This document shows positions 26,255-37,192 of a DNA stretch of 64,000 bases, piece after piece. This DNA comes from Stratiolaelaps scimitus. Taxonomy: Eukaryota > Arthropoda > Arachnida > Mesostigmata > Laelapidae. The translations under genes were made by a program, and so were the position numbers. The stretch is taken from positions 16,120,001 through 16,184,000 of the forward strand of contig JABWDB010000004.1 in the NCBI GenBank assembly GCA_019614645.1. Reading direction: 5' to 3'. The notes under the pieces are model-generated. The model had not been told where the DNA came from. It was given only the letters and a program-made list of their open reading frames with translations, and ran no database searches. The number at the start of each line of letters is the position of its first letter. Positions within the stretch are counted from its first letter, which is position 1.

Positions 26255-28043
26255 AATATATTGTGTAGGAGAAAGAATAGCGGTAGTTTAGCACCACTGT
26301 GTCCTGATGAGCCGAACGATCTGGCATCAGCCAATGCGAGCAGCCTAGCTACTAGATCAGATTGTGCACAATCTGCGGGACAGACGCTGCCCAGAAGCTG
26401 TCACACGCAAACAATAACGCCCCCTATGAACTACACAAATCCACAGGAACAGTTACAAGTTGACTTGAATTGTTGCTCTATAAACAACACTCCTAGAGAA
26501 AATGGCTGTATTTGAAAATCGAATATTTTTCTTATCTGAGTATCCACCCACGCGTGGGCGGCAGAGCTAGAGGGAGATCGCTCATTTATGATTCTAATCA
26601 TTGGGATCACTCCTCAATTTCTCTTTTGTGTTTCGACCAAACAAACACACCCACTAACGAAACCCAACCTCTGTACATTGATGTTATACAGACCACGGGC
26701 GTATCGAACGCCACCGCAGGGGTCGAGCTTCGTCGTGAGCTTCCCATATCGCGAAGTGACAGCACGAAGTGTTCGGTGGGGGACCAGGGGGGCTGGGTGA
26801 TTAAGCAGAATTAAGATTGGACTCTGACACAAAGAAGACACTGCCGACGCTGCCGACGCTGCCGTATCACGTGTGATCGATCATGACCGCACGCCGTCGA
26901 CGTCGCCGTCGTTGTCGCCTGCCGTATCTTCGACGACAGGACTGCTGCTTACCAACTGCGCTAGCAAGACAGTGGCTGGAGAGCGGCGCCGGCCGTGGCG
27001 AAACACTCGGATCGCTGAGGCGTCGAGCGTTGCTCCTTCTCGGGAGCACTGAACAAGCTGCTGACGGCGGCCTCTTGCCGCTGTCGTCCACTGGCAGACG
27101 CTGATTGACCACCACCGCTGATATCACCAGCAGTAGCGTCAGCTAAAGCAGCCATCGACGTCTATAGTATTACGACTATCGAGCTTAGCTAAGACCGAGC
27201 AAGCTCTGCTACCAGCAGTGCGCTCTGTTCTTTCACTCCGATGAAGTCGTCTACGATGCCTGCGCGTCGTTCAAGTCATACGTAGGCAGATACGGTTAGC
27301 ATAGAGATTCGGACAACTGTGAACGTGCCGATCTGTGTCTGGATCTCTGTCTGTATGAATGGTTGTTCGTGGACGGCAATCGCGCACGGCAGGCTCAACA
27401 TTCGGCGCACACCAACGACATCGATGCGCGCCAGCGCGACCGACTGGAGCTATCATAGTAGTCAGCGGGAATAGACAACGCTGAACGAATGCACGAATCT
27501 CAGCGGTTGGCGGGCGGTGAGATGAAATGCTGGCACTCAGTTCCTGTGTCGAATGTGTGAATGCCGAAGAAAGCGACCACTGCGGACGGACACCTGTGCC
27601 AACTCTGATTAACATAGCTATATATATATATAATAAAATTAGAGAGGAAATACAGAAGCGCGAGCCAATGAGCATTTTTCGTTACGTTTAATTTTATATC
27701 TAGCGGAGTTGTCGTAGTTGTAGGACGAGCACGATGAGTTTTCTGTGCCGTCAGTTTTAAGTGACTCATCATCCTGCGCTTGTTGCTGGCTGATGGCCGA
27801 TGATAATATCGTTGATGCTGGTGATGCTGCTCATAGATAGACAGATAGATGGGCTAACTAAGACACAACGCAATATCTTTCAAGCAGTAGCAGCAGATTA
27901 TGAGGATGGCCCGAACGAGAGGCAGGCGGCTATGGCTTTTTTTTGATAGTTTGTGTGTGTGTGTGATGAATGGAGAAAAACCTGTTAGACCTATTATGGC
28001 TGTATGATTCATCGACGCATACAGGATGCATGTACATGAACGA

Positions 28044-28071
28044 ATATATATATATATATATATATATATAT
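28044..28071. repeat. (TA)n microsatellite
   Basis: Pure alternating AT. Confidence 0.95.
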
Positions 28072-31000
28072 GCTTAGGAATGAGTGTAAACGTTTTAGAA
28101 TTTTGATGACATATTCTGCTCTCTCTCTCTCTCTCTATCCCAGCAACAGATCGCGAGATCGCGACATAGACATTTTTTTGGGTTTGGCTGCCACTACTGC
28201 TGTTCCTGCAGTAGATTAGAATGATGATGACGATGGTGATACTGGTGCCCACAACCGCAGTCTAAGCAGAGACCCAAACCGACCTCACTTAAAATGTCAA
28301 CCTGCGCCGCTACCACGTCGGCTGGCATTGCCACGCTTATTGCCTGAAACCTACCACGGTAGCTATCGTTGCATGTCTTATGTATATATATATATACACG
28401 TTGGTGGTACGAATGTGGTGTTGGACGAAATCGCCGCCTGCCGATCTTATGGCACTAGCCCGGACCGCTCAGACATTCAGCATCTACCTCGGTAGTGGTG
28501 ATGGTGGTTGTGGTGCTACTCGTTGTGTGCGCATAACATCGCTAACTGTCGTCCAGGTTATCCCCCTTGATTCTGTGGCAGATGGCAGCATGTCGTTTGG
28601 TTTGCGCGAAGAAATGCTCCTGTTTTTGTTACCGTTAAAACTATTGGTGGCTACGAACGACTAGTGTTCGACATTTTTCGCTTGCCGTTGCTGCCATCGA
28701 AAAGCCAGGCCCAAGCGCGAGCCGATATTGTCGTTGCTGGTGCTTTTGGTGATCTCGCTGCGCGATAGCTGCTGCAGCTCGGCCTGACGCCGGCGGCGGA
28801 AACAGGCGACAATACGCTACGCTGTGACGTTCCTCCGTCAAGTGGGAGGCTGAAAGAGTAGCCGCTGGTCACTGCTGGCCGTATATAATTAGATCTTTTG
28901 TGTCTGTATTGCATCACTGCCCACTCTTGTGCAGCTGCTGCTGCTGCTGCTGCTACTGTTGGTGTATATATCAATGTGTAGCCTCGAGGACGCGGCGCTG
29001 CCTGACCGTCTGGAGGGCTTTCCCTTCTCCCACTTGGCTGTATATATATTCCATATCACTCCGGCAGCTCTGGCAGGCTTCTGACAGAACTGGCAGAACT
29101 GCCACTTGCTGGGAAGAGCTTGCCATGCATGCCCTATCGTCGCAGGCTAGCTTGCAATTCGCGGTTCGTCAGCCCATCGGCTACGTTGCCGCCGCCGCCG
29201 CCGCCAGCAGTCAACACCAATAGAACTTTTCCCCGATGAACAGTGGTGCGGCATGAGTTCGACACGAGGGTCGCGACAGCCTTGGAGACGGAACCAACCT
29301 GCTTGTCGACCCCGCGGCGGCGGGAGACGACCATGAAGAAGACAGGACGTCGGAAGAAGATAGGACGAGAAGGCAGACCGGTCATCGGTAGCCCACAACA
29401 TACACTTGAGGTCTGTCTTGTCGCAAGCGGACCTCAACACCGGGGTGCAACCATCGAGGCTTGCCACGTACGAGATCGAGATCACTGTCGCGTTCGTGCT
29501 CTCACCGCTCGCCGGTTGGTTCATTGGCTCATTCGGTGGCTGGCTGGCTGGCAGGCCGGTAAAAAGCTCGCGGGGTTCAACAACTGCATTAGCAGTAATA
29601 ATAACCGGTGTTGCCACGAAGACACCGCTGGGTATCACAGCACAGCAGCCATTGGCAGGAGGAGACATTGCCCAGTTGGCAATAGTGAACGCATGCTACC
29701 AGGAGACCGCAAAGAGGGAGAGAGAGAGAGCAAAAAACAGCGGCCAACGCTCATCACGCGTTGTATTGGCCTGCGTCCTGAATGCTCGCGCGCCACCGAA
29801 CTATTTAGAGCGTTCCCGAGATAGCAACAAGCTGTAATGGCAATTGCACTGGAACTCGAAGAGCACCGAGAACGGTAAAGATGAATGAGAGATGGAGTGA
29901 GGCAGGGAACCAACAGCTACCAGAGGAGGCAGCGGCAGCTGCCAATAGCCAGTGGCCTGATAGTGCTGGAAGCTTAGCTTGTGATGGTAATGACCAGCGT
30001 CCACCAAAAGCAATATCTGTATCGTGGCGACGGCGGCGGCGGCGACAGCAGCTGCTTCTGCAGGAAAGACATCGCGAAGCGACTAGCGTCGTTGTAACGT
30101 TTTCGAATCAACATAACCAGCGACAGCCACCGGTACACGAAGTTGGCGGACGAGCCAGCAGCGGCCGGATGCGTTGTATTGTATAGCGAGGCTTGCACCG
30201 CTGTTGCCACAGAAGAAAAACAAACGATCTGGGCTGAAGATGATCTGATGGACAGGGGATATATGACGCCGTCTGTAGACTCGTACACATAGGCTCGGTA
30301 CACATATATGTAGATGAATGGCAAGACAGAGCGAGTCGGGAGTACTAGAAAGCAGCAGTTGCAGCGATAAGTGGTTTCACCTGCTACGCCGCTGCTGCTG
30401 CTGCTGTTGTTGTTACCTTTGCTGCTCATGAAGACTCTTCGAGAGCGACAGCAAAGGACGGAGGTGATAGCTTCGGTTAGTCAGCTTGACATTGGTGATA
30501 TCGATGTCGATTGCGTGGAACCAGGGGAGAGGGCTAAATAGAGAAGACCAAAAACAAGAAGGTGATGATGACGACGATGGCGGACGCGACGAAGAGAACT
30601 GCAAGGAAAAATGGTTGTCCCCAAGGAACCACCGCCGCCGCCGCTGCTGCTGCGCTGTGATCTTTCCAGCAGTCATACTAACACCCGCACAGCATCACGC
30701 GCAGTGGCCAACCGGCACGGTAGACGAGCATGTAGTTAGTGCAGCAAGCAGGTTTACCTGGGCCAAACAGCTTTTGCCCGGCGGCGGTGGTGGTGGCCCC
30801 GGCGACATTGGCATTGGCCGTCGTCGGTCTTACCACTACGACTTGGGCTAAGTGTGTTACTGCCACGGTCCGCTGCAGCACCGGCTGCAGCCAGTCCAGT
30901 ACGGCGAGGCGCTCATATAGAGTTCACAGAGATACAGGCGGGATGACCCTTCGTCTCCTCGTCGAAAGACGCAAAACTAAAAATAGCGTCGCCCGCCCGC

Positions 31001-33581
31001 AGTTGTTCCCACTCCCTACCGATCGTGTAGTAGTCGTGGTAGCCGTAGTACGTATCGAGGCCATTACCCTGCTGAGCACAGTCAGGCAGGGACATAGAGC
31101 CCTGAGGTACGGCGGGGTCGGGGGACCGTTTGAGGGGCTTGGCAAGATAGAGGGCAAGAGGTTGCCAACCGTTTGCTGCACCGTTGCCAGAGTGGGGAGA
31201 CCCGTTCAGCCACGGCCTCAAGCGCTGCCATTCTCGGCGGTGGCCGGCCGCAGCAACGCAGCAGCAGCAACAGCCTCTGCCGTTGGACAGCCGGTCTTGC
31301 CAAGCGGAGCACCGACGGTGGATGCGCCTTTAAAAGGGATTCGGTTAGGACGTTGGGCACCGATGTGGTCATCCCATGGTAGACGAAGAGGGTTATGCTA
31401 TTGGCGGGGGCAGAAAATCAGGAAGGCAGCTTCGGGTCACGCCACAAATGTTCATCGACATATGAGGTCGGGGTCAAGGCGGGCCAGCACTGACCTCTCT
31501 CTCTCTCTCTGGTGTCTCCCCTACGGTTACTACTAGGTAGAGTAGGGTCGAGCAAGTGTGGGCCGTCTGTATGAGCTGCTAGCTCGACACTGATCCCCTG
31601 CTATGCGCCGCTTCCCCGAACGGCCGGTGCCGTCGGTGCAGTATGAGTCTGATCGTGCCTCGGGCCTTTTTGAACAGATGGGCTTGAATACCAACTGACT
31701 ATTGTGTAGAACAAAGATGGGCCGCGTCGAAGATACAAAATCGAACACCGGGATAGCGTTTCAAGGAGTCCAAAGCGTTCTCTCCGCAGCAAGGCAGAGA
31801 TTGTGGGATTCTATCGACAAAATAGCAGCCAATTCACTGATCAGTCGATCACTACTAAATTGTTGCCAACGCCATGGACTTGCAACGTTTGCATAGGGGA
31901 GGGAGCCTAAGAGGCTATACGGCATAAGGCAAATTAGACAGAAAGCCAGTCGACAGGAATTACCTTTGGTGCGAGCCGGTGTTCGCGTTTTGTCATATCT
32001 CATATGATCATACAAATAGCTATTATATATATGGACGAGTTCATAGTAAAATCAGGCTCAGTTGAATGGTCCATTCGTCCGGGCAGGACGTCGTTGAGCA
32101 CGTAAAACCGTTTAAGTGGCGTCAAACTTTATGTCACGTTGCCTGACCACGTTGTGCCCTGCCTGTGGGGCAGGTCCAAGGTACTCCTGCATCTTCGTGT
32201 GAAACCAACCGACCAGGGCCGAGGCGGGGGCCCGATTCTCCCGGCTTCATCGGCCTGCCAGCCAGCGGGGAGGACAACCGGGCATGACGAAAACTTCCCA
32301 ACACAGTCCGGCCATTTGCCTAGCTAAGTTTCAAGGCTGTACATATGTGCATGTACGTTGGCTGCAAAACGCTTTCACGCGGACGTGGATGAGCAACACG
32401 GCATAGAGGACTACAAATGGACAGACGGAGCGGGGGGGGGGGGGAAGGCACAGCAAGAAAAGATAGCCTTCGTATTCAAAGGAGAGGTTGCGCTCAAACT
32501 TCGATTAGGGTCTTTTGCCACCGTTGCCGTTTCAATGTGTCCTCGACTTCACCGTGTCGTAAACAGGGGGTTCTCAGTTCCAACCAAAAGGGGAACGTCA
32601 ACATAACCGTACTGTTTGCTATCATAATCGATACACAGATAGGGGTTTTGATGGTTGTTTCAAACAACTGGAATAACCACGGTGGTCATCACAGATTTTG
32701 ACGAAGCGGTCTGCAATATGAAATTCATCGTTCGACCTCACATTCGGCTCATCTCATTTGTTCTAGTGAAGATATACTATCCGTGCTATCCTGTGCGCAA
32801 CAGCAAATTGTAGCCTCCCCCTACCCCAAACAACATAGACAAAGTGGCAAAGCAACAACCTAAGAATGTCATATACAGCATTATCCATTGCATGTGAACG
32901 AGTGTTATCGAGCGCGCTCAATTCAACTGTATTGAAAAGGAGAGGACCCGCAGCGAAGAGGTGGACAAGCAAACCACGGTCGCTTCGACAGTGGGATATT
33001 TCTTTAGGTTGGCTTCCGTCATCTGCTGTTATGTTGGTCGGTGTGTTTGTCAATGCTGTTGTATTCATATTGAAGATTGCCATCTTCATATTGTTATTAA
33101 TGGGGAAAAAACGGCGAAACGTCTGTGTGAGAGTGCTGCTCGTGCGAGCGATATATCGCTTTTTCTCTATACTCACGCCCGCGCTACGTTCTATGTAGAT
33201 TGAATGGACGGTGAAGATGTTACGGGAAGAGATGAGATGATCATAAGAGTTGGTTGTCTCAATCATTAGGAAGTCTCAAATTCACTCTCATATGTGCGCC
33301 GTTTTCGTGTCACGATGCGATGGCTTTGTATCATCGTCAGATGCTCCACACGACTCGTGTTATGCGCGAACAAGGAGTCAAGGGTACCTATGCAACACAA
33401 TGGAGGCGGAATGAATCAACATAGCAGCGCTTTTGCAGTGATTCACTTCTAGCTTGTTATTTGTTGGTTCGTTGGTTGGCTGTGTCTCAGAGGGCGGCCC
33501 CACGTAGCCTTATATAGGACTAGCATTCGGTTGATGGCAGCAACATTCAACATTTACATTGTACGCACTTCAAGCAGGAGA

Positions 33582-33605
33582 TGAGAGAGAGAGAGAGAGA
33601 GAGAG
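33582..33605. repeat. (GA)n microsatellite
   Basis: Pure alternating GA in the 3' flank of the receptor gene. Confidence 0.95.
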
Positions 33606-33948
33606 TGGACTTTCCTGTCAACCGATTTGTCCACTTTGTGTTTGATCGCTCACTGCCACTCTACGATATTATTCCCTTCATAGTCATCATTTGCTGGTGT
33701 ATAACTACAGCAAAGTACAGATCACGACCGAGATGTCGGACGATTCCTCTCCGGGGTCTCATTCTGCCTAATCGCCCTTTTCCGCCGTGGTGCTTCCATC
33801 GTTCTTTGTTTTAGGGTAGGTTTGGTTGTTGGTTTATGTTTCATTCGTTGTGTTTCTCTCTCTCGCTCTCCGATTCTAGAGTTATTTTTTCGATCCGTTG
33901 TGTTGATCTGTGTGTGTGTGTGTGTATACATGTGTATATAGATATCGA

Positions 33949-33954
33949 TTTAAT
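33949..33954 (-). promoter_or_regulatory. Possible variant poly(A) signal (ATTAAA) for the octopamine receptor transcript
   Basis: Reading the minus strand, ATTAAA occurs about 210 bases past the receptor stop codon. I saw no canonical AATAAA on the minus strand between the stop and about 33.0 kb. The downstream side is CA-rich rather than GU-rich, so this is a weak assignment and the true 3' UTR may be much longer. Confidence 0.2.
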
Positions 33955-34166
33955 ACATTGTTGTTATTGAAATCGCGTCTTTGTTCTACGGTCCCTTCAT
34001 ATGGTTGTCCACACACGCTCATGTAAGGTACTCGTGTAAGGGTGTAGGCTTCATATTCATCCACTCGTCGCAGTGTACATAATGTCTTTGTGCTGTTGTT
34101 GTTGTTGTTGTCGTCGTCGTCGTCGTCGTGGTGGTGGTGGTCGTTGACTCCCGTTTGTCTCATTAT

Positions 34167-35375
34167 CTAGGTAACAAGTGTCTTATACGTACAAGTGAAG
34201 TTGGTTGTGGCGGAATTGGCCTGTTGAAGGTGGTTACCGCCGTAGCCGGCGGCCCCTCCTGGATGTCTATGCCTAGTTTGCCAGAGCTTGCAAGGCTTAC
34301 ATGAGCAGAAGAGGTCCTGTAGGGTCTTCTTGAACGCCATGCGGAAGTCTCGGTTGAAGTACGCGTAGATAATGGGGTTGAGCGACGAGTTGATGTATCC
34401 GATCCAGAACAGAAGGTCTACCACAACCTCGGGACAGGGACAGTCGGTTGGAGCGCACAGGGACGTCGTCACGTACCACAGAAAGAACGGTAGCCAGCAC
34501 AGGATGAACGCTCCCATGATAATGCCAAGCGTTTTGGCTGCCTTGTGTTCGCGTTTCATCTTCGTGATGTTGCGCTTCGTCGGCGTTGATTGGCCCGACT
34601 CCGTGTCATCGGCACCGTGTGAGTTCCTATGCGGCGGCGCGTGGATCACTTGCTGCTCGCCGCCCCCTGGGCCCATCTGGGTTTTGCACAGCATCTTTTC
34701 CTGGCGGGTCGCCTCCAGATAGATGCGCCAGTAGGTGAACAGCATCACCGAGCAGGGTATCCAGAATGAGATCGACGACGAGATGATGGCGTAATACTTG
34801 TTAACTTTGAACACGCACTCGTTTGGATGCTCGGCTAACCACTGCCGGTGCTCGTCCGTCGTGTACCAGCCGGTGAAGATCGGGACAAACGATATGAGCA
34901 GTGACACCGTCCACGCCAGCGCTAACATGATGAATACCCGCTTCGTTGTGATCTTCGTCGGGTACTCGAGCGGCTTGATGATCGCGTAGTATCGATCGAC
35001 GGATATGCAGCATAGGTGCATGATCGACGCCGTCGAGAAGAGGACATCGCACGAGTTCCAAAAATCGCACACCACCTGATTGAACATCCACTTGCCCGAG
35101 ATGGTGAACGACGCGTTGAACGTCATCGCGAACAGGGCGACAAGAGCGTCGGCTAACGCCAGCGACACGATGAAATAGTTTGTGGTGACGCGCAGCTTGT
35201 GATGCCGTATCACCGATGTGACGACGAGCAGGTTGCCAAAGATGGCCGTCAATATGATCGAGATCAGCACCACCGATTTGGCGATCGTCTTTGCCAGCGT
35301 CTGCCATTCTGGGCTGTCTGCGGCGGCGGCGGTGGCGATATCTGCGGGGCTCGTTGCCCCCGCTTCTACCGACAT
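34167..35375 (-). CDS. Octbeta2R: Beta-adrenergic-like octopamine receptor, complete 402-aa class A GPCR in one coding exon
   Basis: Plasma-membrane receptor for octopamine; family members couple mainly to Gs and raise cAMP, and in mites this receptor is the target of amitraz. Seven membrane segments are visible at roughly 33-57, 66-90, 101-127, 145-168, 193-217, 277-302 and 314-340. Class A landmarks are all present: N48 (1.50), D76 (2.50), disulfide pair C103/C187, amine-binding D110 (3.32), DRY at 127-129, W155 (4.50), TM5 serines S199, S200 and S203, P207 (5.50), Y215 (5.58), F290 (6.44), CWLP at 293-296, and NPIIY at 333-337. Palmitoylation-type cysteines 357, 359 and 362 follow helix 8. 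The ATG at 35375 is the start: an in-frame TGA lies at 35382-35384, only two codons upstream, and the protein then runs uninterrupted to TAG at 34167-34169. Codons are strongly G/C-ending. The N-terminal tail has no N-glycosylation sequon, which is unusual for an aminergic receptor. Alternative: another Octbeta subtype; the exact match to Varroa Octbeta2R residue numbering argues against this. Confidence 0.97.
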   Translation of the reverse strand: MSVEAGATSPADIATAAAADSPEWQTLAKTIAKSVVLISIILTAIFGNLLVVTSVIRHHKLRVTTNYFIVSLALADALVALFAMTFNASFTISGKWMFNQVVCDFWNSCDVLFSTASIMHLCCISVDRYYAIIKPLEYPTKITTKRVFIMLALAWTVSLLISFVPIFTGWYTTDEHRQWLAEHPNECVFKVNKYYAIISSSISFWIPCSVMLFTYWRIYLEATRQEKMLCKTQMGPGGGEQQVIHAPPHRNSHGADDTESGQSTPTKRNITKMKREHKAAKTLGIIMGAFILCWLPFFLWYVTTSLCAPTDCPCPEVVVDLLFWIGYINSSLNPIIYAYFNRDFRMAFKKTLQDLFCSCKPCKLWQTRHRHPGGAAGYGGNHLQQANSATTNFTCTYKTLVT

Positions 35376-37130
35376 TCGGTATCACGTCCAGCGTTGGCCA
35401 GCGTCCGAGGCAACGTCGCGGGGCAGCCTGGCGCCTGCTCCCGACCTCAACTGACGCGGCGACCAGGACGACGACAACAGCGGGGACAAGCAACGCGGCT
35501 GAGGCGGAGGTGGCGGCGGCGACGGCCACAGATTCGTCCTGAAGGCGAGTAGCTGCAACGCCTGTCCAAGAGGTCGGACTCGCTCCCTTTAATGCAGTGT
35601 CGTTCGTCGTGAACAGTGGGTTGTATTTGGCCTGTCGACGAATCTGGCCCTGTTTCACGAGCTCACGGTTCACGACCGCCGATCCTGCCGGTAACCGGTG
35701 GGACTGAGCAGACAACGAATGACGACGATGATGAAGATGAACTGACAACAGCAGCGACGACGACGATGAGAATTTGTTGCTTGGTGATTTCTATTCGATT
35801 TTCGATCGTTTCGATCCTGCCTGCTTGGCCAGCTGGCCTTTGTACCACCGTGCCAGTACCGCTTGGACTTTGACGAGGCGCCGGGCTTGCTCGCAGCTCG
35901 GCGCGTGCCCGCACGCGCGGGACATGAACGCCCAACGAATCGCTGAAGGTTTGCCAAATCCTCTCCCTCTACAGCATATGCATCCGGCGTCGAGAGAGGG
36001 ACGATGATGACCTTTTATTTTCGGCCGTTTCTGCTGCTGCTGCTGCTGAAATTCATGGGGAGCAATGCTGGCAATAACGTACAGTACGGATGGTCGTTCT
36101 GCTGCTGAAACGCTCGCTGGCGTGGTCGTAGTTGTTGTAGCTGACGACGCTGGTGCACAGGTAATTAACAACAATCGGCCCCGGACACGCCGATAATCAC
36201 GTCGACGGTGACGACAACATGGACGTTGCTGCTGATGCAGGAGTTGTCGTTGGCGAACTGTGAAAGCACACTCCAGGGTTACGATGTATCCAGCGGTTTA
36301 GCCGAAACACTCCACCACTCTGCACACAATAAACAACTCACTGAATAATTGCAAGATAAATAGCCTTCCTGCGCGGTTTTTCGCCTCTCTCTCTCTCTCT
36401 CTCTTCTTTTGAACCTTTACTTCTTAATGGTCGTCTCCATCCGTATCGTCGTCGTCGTCGTGGTTTTAACGAACTGAAATATATATACGGCTAACTAACT
36501 CAATTCACACTATACAACATCAACAAGAACAAGAACAGCAACAACAACAACAACTGGCTCGATTTCAGGCTAACTCTTCCGCCTGCAGCGGCGTAGCAGC
36601 CTCTAAAGCACGGGCCTAATCCAGTAGACGACGAGGGGTAGATAGACACCGTTTGATCGGTGTTGACCGATCTGTGATTGTATCCAGAAAGTGTATCCAG
36701 TATCCAGAATCCGCTCTGGTGAGGGTAAAGGCCGACGAGACGAGCTCGGTGAACCGGGACGGGGAGCACACTAAATCACACAACTATCAATAGAAGAACT
36801 AGAAGAAGCAGTAGTAATAGTAGTAGCAGTTAGAACGACGATAGTAATTCCTCGCCGCTGCTGCTGCTGCTGCTGTTGTTATTATTTCCAATGGACCGAC
36901 GATTAATCCGTTTGGTTTGAATGCGCACAACAATCTGAATCCGTTTTGTCGTTTATCTCTCTCTCTCTCCTTCTCTTCCTGATTCTTGGTGAGCCTGCTT
37001 CCAGACCTCTGCTTGCTTTCTCAATTTCCAGCAGACGAGGGTTTCATCAGCAGGCAGGTCGATGTAACAGCCGCCTGACTGCTATGGCCGAGCTAGCTGT
37101 AACAGTTGAGCTTGAGTTGAGGCTTGGTAG

Positions 37131-37192
37131 CTGTTGTTGTTGTAGTTGTTGTTGTTGTCGCTGTTGTTGTCGCTGCTGCTGCTGCTGCTGGT
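37131..37192. repeat. Imperfect (GTT/GCT)n tract; minus strand reads CAG/CAA
   Basis: About 62 bases of GTT, GTC, GTA, GCT and CTG triplets. On the minus strand one frame reads as a glutamine run (open 37047-37373, no ATG). Confidence 0.9.

Larger units (their letters stand above)
24701..32759. other. GC-rich stretch with long low-complexity open frames, no gene supported
   Basis: High GC with (CGG)n at 25063-25090, (GCC)n at 25686-25711, (TA)n at 26194-26251 and 28044-28071, (CTG)n near 28931-28953 and other triplets. Frames such as 30739-31536 (265 codons), 29243-29824 (193) and 29147-29668 minus (173) are Arg/Ala/Val-rich, mutually overlapping and motif-free. This could be untranslated or promoter DNA of a neighbouring gene, but no exon can be proven. 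Confidence 0.5.
32760..34166. other. 3' flank of the octopamine receptor gene, no convincing second gene
   Basis: Presumed 3' UTR and intergenic DNA. It holds a (GTT)n/(GTC)n/(GTG)n run at about 34095-34142, a (GT)n tract near 33910-33925 and a (GA)n tract at 33582-33605. Two antiparallel open frames overlap at 32866-33198 (plus, 110 codons, with one hydrophobic stretch) and 32763-33266 (minus, 167 codons). Neither has recognisable motifs, and at most one could be coding. Confidence 0.5.

Noticed and set aside
30739..31536. 265-codon plus-strand open frame
   Set aside because: Starts at GTG, not ATG, is Val/Ala/Arg-rich, overlaps several antiparallel frames and has no family signature.
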